Source: Humulus lupulus
Lineage: Eukaryota; Streptophyta; Magnoliopsida; Rosales; Cannabaceae
NCBI RefSeq assembly: GCF_963169125.1
Contig: NC_084795.1
Location: 278,514,122 to 278,578,121 of the forward strand
Length of the DNA stretch: 64,000 nt
Direction of reading: 5' to 3'
The stretch's first letter is position 1. Every line of letters starts with the position of its first letter. Positions 1 through 11,486 of this stretch are shown piece by piece. A program made the position numbers and the translations under genes. A model generated the notes under the pieces. The model saw nothing but the letters and a program-made list of their open reading frames with translations. It was not told where the DNA came from and did no database searches.

Positions 1-1392
1 TCATAATAGCCATGCATGTCACATATACACAGGGTGCAGTTTTCTTACCTCAAAGTCGAGCTAGAACGATTAAAAGAACGACCCTTGAGAACGATCAACT
101 TTTAGTCCTTTAGCGGTCACCTAGTCATAACCAAATATAAGGTATTATTAATAAAAACGATAACTGAGGATTCCCAAACCAAATCCCAGCCCCCGAGACC
201 TCAAACACTACCCAACCGGGTACTAGGTTCAACCCCGAGGCCTATGGTTTGAATCCCCGAGCTAAAAACCACACTTTAACAAAATTAGCCTTAAGGGCCG
301 CGGCCCTCCCCTGCTGTGCCGCGGCGCGCCCTTCAGACAGAAGGGCTCCCTCCTGACAGACACCAAGGGCCGCGGCGCACCCCTGCTGCGCCGCGGCGCC
401 CAGCCTAGACCAGCTAAGTCGGCCACACGCACCAGAATTTTAACCCTGTGTTTTCCCTCTCAAACCAGTCCCTCAAACCATCTCCAAACCTCCTCCAAAC
501 ATATAATTAAACCCCTAGACAACACTCATAACCTCCCCTCATCAAAACCCAATCCTATACTCCATCAAAACCCCTTTGAATCCAAGCTTCTAACAAGATC
601 AAAAGCTGAAAACCAAAGCTTGAAAACAGAGCACCACCTGAAGTAGGTGACTAGAACTCACCTTGAATCCTGTTTTGAGTCCCCTTTGATGGTTGTTACA
701 GGTTCCCTAGCTCAACACCTCCATTTGAGCTCTCAAAAATTCAAAGAAAGGTGAGGGAAGAAGCTTGTACGGGATGGAAGGGAGAATGAGAATATAGGCT
801 CTGTTTTAATATCAATCTACAGCCTTCAAATCATATATATCCTTAGGGTTAAAAGACCAAAATGCCCTTATGTCATCTAAAGCCTTTCAAGCCACTCTAG
901 GGGTATAATTGGTACTTTTAGCTTAACCCGTTAATCATAATTAACGCTTCCCAATTCCCGCTAATTTCAATATCCTCAAACACCAATAATTCATATCCCG
1001 TTACCCTAAAATCCCCGGTAACGCCATAACCATAAATATCACCCCGAGACTCACCCCGAGCCCCGAGCTTAAACCCGTTATGACTAGACCGAACACTTAC
1101 ATCTCATGATCGTCTCATGTCGAAAAGCTCGAACCAATCCACCTTATAATGTGGCTATATTAATTAATCACAACCATGCACCCCAAAATATACAATTACG
1201 CCCACAGCGGCCAAATTACCAAATTACCCTCATAATTAACATATGAGCCCATATGCATGCATTCACCATCATATAATAATATAATTCACGTAAACATGCA
1301 TATAATCATTAAATACTATAATAAATCAATTATGACCCTCCCGGCCTCCTAATCAAGGTCCTAAACCTTATTAGGAAATTTGGGGCATTACA
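1..1392 (-). mobile_element. Long LTR (solo-LTR family 'S'), cut by window start
   Basis: This stretch matches the second half of the solo LTR at 26285-28901 and is the reverse of the one at 12628-14980. It ends in GGGGCATTACA, the complement of the TGTAATGCCCC start seen in the other copies. It carries the same GC-rich palindromic block near 295-405 and the same TATA-like region near 825-845, read on the - strand. It lies directly against LTR sequence of element A1, so it inserted there. The other end and the left target duplication are outside the window. LTRs of this size with TGTAAYGCCCC ends suggest a Ty3/gypsy family such as Tekay; that lineage is an inference. Confidence 0.75.
295..405. 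repeat. GC-rich palindromic block in family-S LTR
   Basis: Repeated GCCGCGGC and GGCGCGCC type palindromes are packed in about 110 bases within otherwise AT-rich LTR DNA. Comparable blocks occur at 13637-13745 and 27898-28030 in the two other copies, so the block is a family feature. No function can be read from it. Confidence 0.6.
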
Positions 1393-1697
1393 ATGACTGG
1401 TCGGACATGGTCATGACTGGTCGGACAAGTTCATGTCTGGGCAGACAAACATGTGACTGGTCGGCCAAGGTCATGTCTGGGCAATCAAGCATGTGACTGG
1501 TCAACCAAGGTCATGTCTGGGCAGTCAAGCATGTGACTGGTCGGCCAAGGTCATGCCTGGGCAGACATGACACTTGACTGGCCAGTCAAAATTCTTCACT
1601 GGTCTACCGGGTCACTCCCAAGCCAGATCACCCCACCATTCTTTGCCATTTGTCATTTCTATTTCCATGTCATCGTTTTCAAATTTTGGGGATAACA
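1393..1697 (-). repeat. Element A1 3' LTR, first 305 bp, with minisatellite
   Basis: It is the same sequence as 6546-6869 in the middle LTR, ending ...GGGGATAACA on the + strand (TGTTATCCCC in LTR orientation). Positions 1440-1570 hold a 40-bp tandem repeat built on CATGTGACTGG...CAAGGTCATGTCTGGGCA (starts near 1449, 1489 and 1529). The rest of the LTR was separated by insertion of the family-S LTR. Confidence 0.8.
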
Positions 1698-1710
1698 TTG
1701 CCCCCCTAAG
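1698..1710 (-). other. Polypurine tract of element A1
   Basis: On the - strand the bases next to the LTR read CTTAGGGGGGCAA followed by TGTTATCC. A G-rich purine run right before the LTR is the plus-strand primer of LTR retroelements, and it confirms that A1 runs on the - strand. Confidence 0.8.
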
Positions 1711-1974
1711 TTTATTATATGTATACTCACATAATAAACTTTTCTTCTAGCCAAATGTTTTTGAGGTCATCCAAAAACTTCCATCCAGTCGATAATTTTC
1801 ACTCTTGTAATGAACCCACGATCGAACTTGTCTTATGATCTTGTTGTTGTGTATTTTGGAATTTAGGGCTTTTGCTTTTCGGAATAGGTTTAGGGGTAAG
1901 GCCGATTGGCCATTGCTCTTTCTTTGCTTTTGAATATTTTGATCAGATCGGATGCCTAAGCATGGGCTCGGACT

Positions 1975-2455
1975 AGGGCCCTCGGCACCTCGGACACGCA
2001 CCCTCGGATGCTTGAGCTGCTCGAACTAGATCCCTCGGAGCCCTCGGACACGCACCCTCGGACACCAGGTGTCTGGTCGGACACCCACGCACATACGCCA
2101 TGGGTGCTGGGCTCTTTGGACAGCCCCTTAGGCTCCTCAGACACAAGCTCTTCGGACAGCAGTGTCCGCTCAGACACCACACAACTCCTCGGGTGTCTCG
2201 GCACCCTTCGGCTCCTCGGACACAAGGTGTGCAGCTCCTCGGACCAGGCACACAGCTCGGATGAGGCGCAGCTCCTCGGACCCCAGGCGCGCATCTCCTT
2301 GGACCAGGCGCACAGCTCTGAGCAGACACCACACGCTGCTCCTTGGACAGCAGGCGCGCATCTCCTCGGACCAGGCGCACATCTTCGAGCGGACACCACA
2401 CGCTGCTCCTTGGCATCTCTAAGCTCCTCAGACAACTGCCCACACTTTAGGCACC
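1975..2455. repeat. GC-rich tandem repeat array in A1 3' region
   Basis: Degenerate units built from CTCCTCGGACCAGGCGCACAG and GAGCAGACACCACACGCTGCTC alternate over about 480 bases. Several long ORFs on both strands here (for example 2008-2463 + and 1956-2501 -) are by-products of the repeats: low-complexity proteins rich in S, D and P. Tat/Ogre-type elements are known to carry variable tandem repeats between pol and the 3' LTR. The array occupies the place where A2 has its antisense ORF. Confidence 0.75.
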
Positions 2456-3690
2456 TTGTTTGAATCTCCCAAAAGCATTTTGAGAGATCGATGTCTCTCA
2501 ATCAATCTTGGGAAAAATTGACTTCTCTTCTCAAAGACATTTTTTCACTATGTAGTATTTACTTTGCATGCATTTGTTCGTTTTTGTTTGATTCACTTCA
2601 GGGACTCATCGTTGTTAGTCATACCCAACAATAGAGTTTCCTACTCGACCAATGATGCATGCTCAACTGACTAGGGAAGTTGTATCTGTTCTCCCGACCA
2701 GGAAAACTTTGCACCTGATCAGCTAGACTTTGTACCTGGCCAGTAGTTTACTCTTTTTTCTTGCGAAGACAACTGTTGCTTAGCACCTTTAATATTTGTC
2801 TCATATAGCCGAGCTGTTGGCATTTATATTTTACTTTTCTTTGTTATCTTAAAACATTCTAAGTCTTTTTAGACTTAAAAAGTTATAAGTTTTTTTTGTG
2901 AATAGTAAAGTCACTCTGATGTATGCCTTATATTTTCGCATGAGTACTTAGTTTTCTAACTTTGAAATTCTAGACATTTCATAAGTCCATACTAAGTATA
3001 CTTTCTCACACTCTTATTGCTCTAACATTTTATGAGCATAATACTTATTGTCACACGAATATCTACTTCTAACTTGAAATTTTAAAAAATTCCAAGTTAC
3101 TTAAGCTTTGTCAAACAAGTTAGCTTAATGGCCTTTTTGGACTTCGAAAATTTACAAGTCAGCCTAAAAATAGATATCTTAACTCGTGCTCTTATTGCCT
3201 GTGTTAAATTATATACCAGTATACCCCATGTGCCCCCCGAGTGATCGAGGGTTGAAAGACTCTTAGTCACTTGCTACTTGACTGAATCTGTTCGAGCAGT
3301 TAATTACTCGTGAAACACATAGAACATATGGAAAATATTCGAGCAGTTGAACACTGCTTGAATGTATCGACCAGTTGAACACTGTCCGATTTTACTGACC
3401 ATTTGAACACTGCTCTGATAACTAACACACATGCATATTTGTAGCAAGAATCGACCACGCTGCGCATAGTCTCTTTTATTACTCGTAAATTAAAAAGGAC
3501 AAAACATGTCTAATAACGAGTCTTAAACAACCAAAATTGTTCAAAAATAAAATGACTGATTAGCAAATAACCAGCTCATAAACCAAACTTAAATAACAAG
3601 TCAAACAGCTCGAAATCAAGCTACCACTCTGAAAGCGGTATTTAGAAATAATATATCCTTCGATGCTCGCCACTCCAGTGGTTTCTGATC
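2456..3690. other. Non-coding 3' internal region of A1
   Basis: No gene is seen. Positions 2650-3200 match 8460-8900 of A2 (the tail of the antisense ORF region and what follows). A polypurine-like run (GTGCCCCCCGAGTG on the + strand) lies at 3230-3243. Short repeats around CAGTTGAACACTG occur near 3335-3415. At about 3660-3708 the sequence passes from the post-integrase region into gag, which marks the joint of the pol deletion. Confidence 0.6.
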
Positions 3691-5913
3691 CTAGCACTCC
3701 CACTCAGCATATCTCTCCCTTGCTTCATTACTTTCCTCAGCCAAGTGTGGACCTCCACATATAGTGTCTAAGGTAAAGTCCACAGGTCCGGGCTGCAAGG
3801 GTGGAGATCTTTGTCGTTTGAAACCAGGATTGCTGCTGCCTCCTTCTCCTTGGGGTGTCTCTGCCCGGTACTTCCTCAACTTTCCTGACCGGGGAAGAAA
3901 TTATATCTCGTCTTTGAGGTGATTGCATTCATTCGTGTCGTGACTATAATCTCCATGGAAACGACAAAACTTATTCATGTCTCTCTTCCTCATCTCTTTC
4001 CTGATGAGGGGAGGCTTCTTGTATGGAACCTCTTCATGACTAGCAAGATATATCTCCGCTCAGCTGGCCGAGAGAGTGGTGTAATTAGTGAACTGAGGCT
4101 CATACTTGGTTGGCTTTTCGTTTGAACTCAACTTTGCTTTCTTTTCCTCATGGTGGTCAGACCCATTATTTCCACGTTTATTTCCACCATCCTTAGGAGA
4201 GTCAGTTGATTCGTCCGGATTGTTTATACCATTCTCCTCTTTCTCGATTGCATCATCCAATTTCATATACTTTTCTGCTCGGTCAAGAAATTTTTGAAGT
4301 GTTGAAATTGGATTTCTATGTATACTATCCCACAAAGGGCTCTGATAAGTTATCCCAGCAGATATTGCAACCATCTTCCCCTCGTCTCCTACAGCAGTTG
4401 CTCTATTGGCTTCTCTCATGAATCTTTGTATATAATTCTTTAGAGATTCATCTTTTCCTTGTTTGATATCTGCCAAGTGGTTGGCATAAACTGGTGGAGT
4501 CCGGGCAGTGTTGAATTGTCTACAAAACTCCTTCCTGAATGCTTCCCAAGAGGTAATGGAGTTTGTCTTAAACTTCCAATACCATTCCTGGGCAGTATCC
4601 GACAATGTAGTCGGGAAAACTCTACACCGATAATCGTCACTAACTTCGAGCAGTTCCATCTGGTCCTCGAATTTCCCAACATGTCTGATGGGATCTGCCT
4701 TTTCTGTATATATTGGCAGAACTGGTGCTTTATATTTTGTTGGCGGCTGGGCTGCTCTAATCCGGGCACAAAATGGGCTGCCACTTCGATGGTCTATCGC
4801 ATCTATCCCAAAAGGTCGTTTGACAAACCTTGCACTGCAGCTGTTAGCACATCAAGCTAGGCTTGGATGGTTGGTGCAACTGATGAAGTTCCAAGATCTT
4901 GACCGCCTGGTCGGGCATTACCATCTGGTGCATTGTCGTCAAGTATTTCTACTTGACTAGCAGGGCGGTTCAGATTTTGCCCTTCGACCAGGACGGTCCT
5001 TCTGGTGATATCGTCCCTCAGATCCTTCCGCGAAGCATGCTCTCCTGCCCGATCAAACATCGTACTTTTTTATTTTCCAAAGGGCTTACTATGCGAGACT
5101 TGCTCTCTCCTACTACGCTGCTAGTCAGGGTGCAATGGAGGCTTTTCGATACGCCCTGGGCAGTCTTTTCCTCCTTGTTGGTCATTGCCTTCCTTTTCCT
5201 TTGACTGATCGGTGTGATGACTCAGCCTCATCATGACCATGCCCATCTTTGAATTGTGAAGTCCTCTTATCTCGAGGAGTCCTGGTCTGATCCTGCTTGG
5301 GTGGAGTCTTTTTACTGCCCGATCGGTGACTCCCTGATCTAGAAGTCTCTGATATGTGGCTCCTAGAGGGTGTTCTAGAGTGCTCCCTTTGCGTCGAGGC
5401 AGTTCTGGATCGATCCCCATCATCTTCCCGACCAGGGGGGTTACTCCTGCTTATGTCCGGTCCTCGAGAATCGGCTCTGTCAGTGGTCCTCCGACCAGCA
5501 TTATTATTTCTTGCTCCCTGGGTGGCTGCTTGTGCTGCGGCTTGAGCATTGGCTTGGGCCAATTGGGTAACCGCTTCTAGAGCAAGTGTTGCTTCACGAT
5601 GTCTTCGGTTGACCTCCTCCTGTTGCTGTCTGAGCTCTTCGCTTCTGGCCTCCATATCGCACCTTTGTTGCTCTAACGCAGCTCTCTGCCTGGCCATCTC
5701 TTCAGCAAAAGACTCCTATCGAGCATTGAATTGCATCATCTCCTCTTGGAAAGTGCTTATTGCTTCCTGAAGTTGTTCAACTTCTGGAGTGGTCTCCTCG
5801 AGAAACACCCTGGGCTCAGTCTCTGGGTTCTGCGGTCCAGGTTCATCTGATCTAGTAGGTTCCTTTGACGTGCCTGCCTTTTTCGATGCCACATTGGTAT
5901 TCTTGGGCGCCAT
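3691..5913 (-). pseudogene. gag of element A1 (broken)
   Basis: Gag packages the element RNA into virus-like particles. The start at 5913 begins MAPKNTNVASKK, like A2 gag at 18070. A coiled-coil segment rich in Q, E, R and A (5697-5500) is followed by a basic, serine-rich stretch. The conserved retrotransposon Gag core with WYWKF and SWEAFRKEFCRQF lies at 4659-4060. An in-frame TAG at about 5716 replaces the glutamine kept by A2 (NAR-Q-ESF), and frame changes occur near 5180 and 4860-4660. The last part (3879-3691) keeps the linker before protease (FTLDTICGGPHLA) and then stops. Confidence 0.8.
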
Positions 5914-5942
5914 TCGATATGATAGTCGTGTGCTTCTTCTCT

Positions 5943-5968
5943 TCAGGCTCTCAATTAAAGAACCAAAA
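5943..5968 (-). other. Candidate primer-binding region of A1
   Basis: On the - strand, bases right after the LTR read TTTTGGTTCTTTAATTGAGA. A2 (near 18105-18125) and B (near 43250-43273) have the close relative TTTGGTGCTTTCATTGAGAG at the same place. The position fits a tRNA primer-binding site, but the tRNA was not identified. Confidence 0.45.
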
Positions 5969-6869
5969 TGTTGACCGCGTTTTTGGCCAACGACGTGTAG
6001 ACGTCAAAAACGATAAAAACCTTCAAGAGAAATAAATGGCACAGACGATTTTTATAGTGGTTCAGCCCCAATGTGTTGGTAATAGCCTAATCCACTTAGA
6101 GTTGTGATTATAGATCTGCACTCAAGATCAGATGAACCTGAGTCAACTGAGTTTCTTCAGTGCAGATTACAAGAATACAAGAATTCTCTCAAATACAAGT
6201 ACTCTCTCTTTCTAGAAAATTAGAATTCGAATCAAAAGTTCCAAAAGTCCCCTTTATGATGCCATAAGCGTTGTATTTATAGGCTCAGGATCGTACAGAT
6301 GATATCCCCCCATAATTGGGATATTTTGCTATTCTCATTATATTTAATTTACAATAATATTCAAAATATAACAATACACTATTTTTACGGGATAAACTGA
6401 GAGATTCCCGCGCAAGCCAAGACCGATTCTTGCTGAAGCCGTTTCTGGGATCTTTGCGTAGCCCTGCTCTGTCTAGTTGATCCATATCACATTCAGGTTG
6501 GTCGGCCAAACCGTCGACATGTACTTGACTGGGTAGACATGCACTTGGCTGGTCGGACATGGTCATGACTGGTCGGACCTGGTCATGACTGGTCGAACAA
6601 GTTCATGCCTGGGCAGACAAACATGTGACTGGTCGGCCAAGGTCATGTCTGGGCAGTCAAGTATGTGACTGGTCGGCCAAGGTCATGTCTGGGCAGTCAA
6701 GCATGTGATTGGTCGGCCAAGGTCATGCCTGGGCAGACATGACACTTAACTGGCCAGTCAAAATTCTTCACTGGTTTACCGGGTCACTCCCAAGCCAGAT
6801 CACCCCACCATTCTTTGCCATTTGTCATTTCTATTGCCACATCATCGTTTTCAAATTTTGGGGATAACA
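5969..6869 (-). repeat. LTR of family A, middle copy
   Basis: This 901-bp LTR runs from TGTTGACCGCG to GGGGATAACA on the + strand. It matches the 18126-18962 LTR and the 1393-1697 fragment. It holds the 40-bp minisatellite at about 6545-6740. It is the 5' LTR of A1. On its right side it meets A2 sequence with no polypurine tract, so it is not a normal 3' LTR for A2. Confidence 0.85.
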
Positions 6870-6889
6870 CCTGGAAAATACTATACAGA

Positions 6890-8456
6890 GTATTTTCTTA
6901 CTTCAAATATCAAAGCCAACAACTTAGCTTTTACACATGCGGATCCATTTCACCAGCCCTTGCCTACCAAGGAAATGTGTTCCCGAGCAGAAGAATTGGC
7001 TAATATGTGCACCGAGGAGAAGAATGTGAAAGAGTTGGTTACTGTGGATAATCTTCAGATGGTGGGCTTGTTACCAAGTAACCAGAACATCATAGTAGAG
7101 AGTACTACTGAGGAAGTGAATGCAACTGACCAGTCCAACGCCGATACTGAGGTAGTGACCGATCAGTTCTCTTCTGGACCGTCTCCCTACTCTCGTAGAC
7201 CAGGTGACCTTATCATTAGGGAACCCTAGCCAGAGGATCAACGCAGACGTGTTATTCCCACACAGCCTGGGAAAAGAAAGACCATCCAGCTTCATAGAGA
7301 CTTAAGCTCATCATCTGATGAAGAGGATGACTTCCTTGACCAAATCCTAAACTCAAGTCTAGTAGTCATAGTGAGATGTTTGATTTTAAATAACTTGGTT
7401 ATATGGGATTTATAGAGCTGTCTGGTAGTTGTAATGTATTTACCTACATATTGTTTTATTTTTTACTAACAAATCTTGTGTTTACTCTTTTGCAGATTCA
7501 GAGATGTTCAGGCAATTCAACACCACTCTTGCCCAAAAGAGGAAATCTGGGGAAGGAAGTGGCTCCAACCCACCAAGCAAAGTTCCAAGGACAACCCCAA
7601 TCAGCCAAGGAAGACAACCCGAGGAGCCGATTACAATCCCGCAGCTAACCCCTTCATCGATTTCTCCTTCTACGAGCCTAACCCCCACTCGCCTGACTGG
7701 CTTGAGTGAGGCCCTTCGGACTGCTGGTAACATTGGGAAGGAACTGCATGACCAAACCCTTCATGATGCTTCACGATTCAAAGCTTTGAATCCTTGCCTC
7801 GGCTTAGTGTTGAAGTCGTCTTACAAAGGGGGCTCGCTCAGCTGATGAATGTAAGTATTTTATCACAAGACAGTTTGCTATTAATCATTTTTACTTGTAG
7901 TAACTTCCTGTTTTCCATGCAGTCGCTTATCACCATCAGCCATGCTCAGCATCGAGCAGTAAACTACAAGGAATTGATCAAGGTCTTAAATGATCAACTA
8001 ATGGATGCCCAAACTAAAGTGAAGACTTTAACTTCCTCGGAAAAAGATCTCAAATCCAAGGTGGAGCAAGCAGAGAAGACCATGGCTGGGCGGAATGAGT
8101 CTCTTAGGGGGCTGGCTGACGAAAACCAAAAACAAACTCAAATCAACAGGTCATTGACTGATCAGCTAGAGAAATTGACTCGTGAGAACGAGGAGCTAAA
8201 GCGAGAGAAAGAAGCCGATCTCGCTCGCTACGAGGAAATTTGTTTCAATTGCTTTTACCAGGTGTGGAAGTTGAACAAACCTCTCAACCTCGACTTTCTC
8301 ATAGAGGAGGCTAAGGCAGAAGAGCTTGCCAAATGCGAGGCAAAGGCTGGTGAGGAGGCAGCTAATCCTGCTGGTACCACACCTTTTTCCCCCACACTAT
8401 CATTCCGACCGGAAGAAGCCACTGATGCTGAGGAAGGTGTTGATCAACCCAAGTGA
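6890..8456 (+). pseudogene. Antisense ORF remnant of A2 (coiled-coil protein)
   Basis: The reading runs against the direction of gag-pol, between integrase and the LTR, where Tat elements often hold an additional ORF. The left part (about 6890-7229) encodes an acidic segment. A TAG interrupts it at 7227 (EP-stop-PEDQRRR). A splice acceptor (TTTTGCAG) at about 7497 precedes a proline- and serine-rich exon. After a frame change near 7795, a donor GTAAGT at about 7850 and an acceptor at 7922 lead into a long coiled coil (about 7980-8260, rich in K, E, L, Q and N). The N-terminal half seen in element B is missing. Confidence 0.65.
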
Positions 8457-9441
8457 CAACCTGACCAGGAAGCCCCACAACCGACCAGTGAGCCTCCATC
8501 CGACCAGTCGACTCCTTAGAATACTAGTAGACCTTTATTTTGTATTTTGCTACTGTACTTTTGCTCGTATGGCCGAGCTATTGGCATGAACACTTCACTT
8601 TTTTAGACTTGAGTCATTTAAAAGTTTTATTACATAGATGCCTTATATTTTCATATGAGTACTTAGTTTTCTAACTTAGAAATTCTAAACATTTCATAAG
8701 TTACTACTAAGCATGCTTTCTCACATTCTTATTGCTCTAACATTTTATGATCATAGCGTTTTATTTACACACGAATAGTTGTTCTTAACTTAAAATTTTG
8801 AAAAAATTCCAAGTTAATTAAGCTTTGTAAAACAAGTTAGCTTAACGGCCCTTTTGACTTCAAAGATTTACAAGTCAGCCTGAAAACAAATATCTTTGCT
8901 CGTGTTCTTATTGCTTGTGATCAGTATACCCTATGTGCCCCCCAAGTGATTGGGGTTGAAAAATCCTTGATCACTTGCTACTTGATCGAATTTGTCCGAG
9001 CAGTTATTACTCGTGAAACACATTGAATATACAAATGATATTTCAGCAGTTAAACACTGCAAAAACATGCAACTATTTAAACGTTGGTCATTCATTTGAT
9101 GGATACCAACCAGTTGAACACTGCCCGGTATTTCCTTCAGAAAACCTTTTTTGTTTTAAGTTGTAATGACAGTTGAACACTGCCAAAGCAAGAATAATCA
9201 ACACATATGCAAAATTTGTAGCAAGATTCGACCGCGTTGCGCGTGATCTCTTTTATTACTCGTAAGAAAAAAAGGACAAAGCGTGTCTAATTACGAGTCT
9301 CAAACAAAACAAAATTGTTCAAAATAACATGACTGGTTAGCAAATAGCCAGTTCACAAACAAACTTAAATAACAAGTTAAAAACTTGAGACAAAGCTACT
9401 ACTCTGGAAGCAATATTTATTGATAATATTTCCTCAAGTGC
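8457..9441. other. Non-coding region of A2 between antisense ORF and integrase
   Basis: No gene is seen. The stretch matches 2650-3690 in A1. It holds a polypurine-like run (GTGCCCCCCAAGTG on the + strand, 8935-8948) and several CAGTTGAACACTG-like motifs near 9045-9185. Confidence 0.6.
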
Positions 9442-10862
9442 TCACCATTTCCAATAGTTCCTGATCAGCTCTCCATTTAATCGAGCGAGTTTGTAAGTGT
9501 CGGGTGGTAAGACTTGCTCAATCTGATACGGTCCCTCCCAGTTTGGTTCTAGCACTCCAGCCGCCGGGTCTCTGATGAACACCTTTCTGAGGACCGAATC
9601 TCCGACCTGGAACTTTCGATCTCTGACTTTGGAATTAAAATAGCGAGCCACCTTTTGTTGATGAGCAGTAACTCTCAAGCTTGCTTTTTCTCGTCTCTCC
9701 TCAAGGAAATCTAAAGATTCAGCTAGCAACTGGTGATTCTTCTCCTGGTCGTACATGGTTCTCCGATGAGATGGTGGGTCTACTTCCACAGGTAACATGG
9801 CTTCATACCCATATGCCAAGGAAAAGGGGGTATGACCAGTTGCTGTTCGAGCAGTGGTCCTGTATGACCAAAGAACTTCTGGTAATTCTTCTGCCCAAGC
9901 ACCCTTAGCTCGCTCTAGACGCTTTTTTATAGTATCTTTTAAAGTTTTATTTACGGCTTCAACTTGCCCATTGGTTTGCGAATGAGCTAACGAGGAGAAA
10001 CTTTTCGTGATGCCATGCCTAGTGCAGAAATCAGTAAATAAGTCACTATCGAACTGAGTGTCGTTGTCAAAGACTATCTTCTTGGGCAGACCATAGCGAC
10101 ATATTATATTCTTAACCACAAAATCTAACATTTTCTTCGAGGTGATCGTTGCTAGTGGTTCAGCTTCGGTCCACTTGGTGAAATAATCCTCATCAACTAC
10201 TGCAAATTGTACTCCTCCTTTCCCTTTGGGTAGTTTCCCGATCAGATCAATGCCCTATACTACAAAAGGCCACGGGCTCTGCATTTGCTTCAAGAATTCG
10301 GAGGCGCCCTGGGTACTTTAGAAAATCTCTGGCATTTATCACACTTCTTCGCATACTCCATGGAATCTTCATTCATTGTAGGCCAGAAAAATCCTTGCCG
10401 CAAAATCTTTTTAGATAGACTTTGCCCCCCAACATGATCTCCACAGAACCCCTCGTGCACTTCAGCCAATAAGTTTTTTGACTGGTCAGGTGCTATGCAC
10501 CTTAGTAGAGGCAAAGAGTACCATCTTCTATACAGCACCCCATCCATCATAATGTACCTAGCAACTTGCCTCATAATCCTCTTTGCTTGATTACGATCAT
10601 CTGGGAGGATTCCTTGCTCAAGGTAAATAATAATGGGTGTCATCCAAGTGTTGGCTATTGTGATGGGCATGGCTTCTTGTTCATTAATGCTTGGCTCTGC
10701 TAAGTATTCCACTGGTACTATATTCAAAGATTCTGCCTCTTTTACACTAGCTAATTTTGCTAGAGCATCTGCGTTAGAGTTCTGCTCCCGCGGTACCAGC
10801 TTAATAGTACACTCCTTGAATTGTGCTAGCAGATCTTTGGTCTTATTTAAGTATGCCATCAT
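9442..10862 (-). pseudogene. Integrase region of A2
   Basis: Integrase inserts the cDNA into the host genome. The zinc-binding N-domain (VHEGFCGDH ... KKCDKCQ) is at about 10480-10330. A frameshift near 10290 and a TAG in place of Trp before GID (near 10255) break the frame. The core continues from 10131 to 9442 with VFDNDTQFDSDLF (usually SDNGTQF) and NGQVEAVNKTLK, which keeps the glutamate of the D,D-35-E set. It ends at LIRNYWKW. Two stops and one frameshift make it non-functional. Confidence 0.85.
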
Positions 10863-10877
10863 GCGTAGGCCCCTTGC

Positions 10878-11468
10878 TTAATATTCCCCTAAGACTTGGT
10901 AGACCACTAATTGGGAATCACTGTTTACTTCAACCGACCGGGCACGAACATCTCTAGCTAAGCGCAAGCCTACTAAGAGGGCTTCATACTCTGCCTCATT
11001 ATTAGAAGCGCTAAATCCGAATCTTAATGCGCAATGAATTTGGTGCTTTTCCAGCGTGACTAGTATAATTCCAGCTCCCGGATGATGTTCGTTCGACAAC
11101 CCATCAACAAAAATTTGCCAAGTAGGAAGATCTTCTCTCTGTCCAGTTATACGCTCTTGCTGGTCGGGAATATCAGCAATCCCAGTACATTCAGCAATAA
11201 AATCCGCCAAGGCCTATCCCTTAATAGCAGACCTTGGTTGGTATTTGATTTCGAATTGGCCCAATTCAACCGCCCATTTAAGTAGCCGACCAGATGACTT
11301 CGGCTTCTGTAAGACTTGACGTAGGGGCTGGTTGGTAAGGACTTTAATGGGGTGTGCCTGGAAGTACGGTCTCAATTTGTGGGATGCAAGTACCAAGCAA
11401 TAGGCAAACTTCTCGATCACGGGATACCTGGACTCTGCTCCTATCAATCGCTTGCTAACGTAGTACAC
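10878..11468 (-). pseudogene. RNase H end and second (aRNH-type) RNase H of A2
   Basis: Positions 11468-11214 hold the end of the standard RNase H (YYVSKRLIGAE, VLTNQPLRQVLQ). After a TAG at 11214 the frame resumes with MADFIAECTG and a second RNase H with IFVDGLSNE, NNEAEYEALLVGLR and SDSQLVV. That second domain is typical of Tat elements. It ends at a TAA where VLGEYQARG is expected. Confidence 0.8.
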
Positions 11469-11486
11469 CGGATGCTGTACTTTATC

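Larger units (their letters stand above)
1393..6869 (-). mobile_element. Element A1: non-autonomous Tat-like Ty3/gypsy derivative
   Basis: Read on the - strand, the order is: 5' LTR (5969-6869), primer-site region, gag (5913 to 3691), non-coding 3' region, tandem-repeat array (about 1975-2455), polypurine tract (1698-1710), start of the 3' LTR (1697 downward). Protease, RT, RNase H and integrase are absent. The gag end (ARERYAEWE) is joined almost directly to sequence that lies at and just beyond the integrase C-terminus in element A2. It would need pol proteins from a relative such as A2. The 3' LTR is broken by the family-S LTR at 1-1392. Confidence 0.8.

Noticed and set aside
1956..2501. 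Long ORFs on both strands rich in S, D, P and R
   Set aside because: They result from the tandem repeat array; all frames give repetitive low-complexity protein and no domain.
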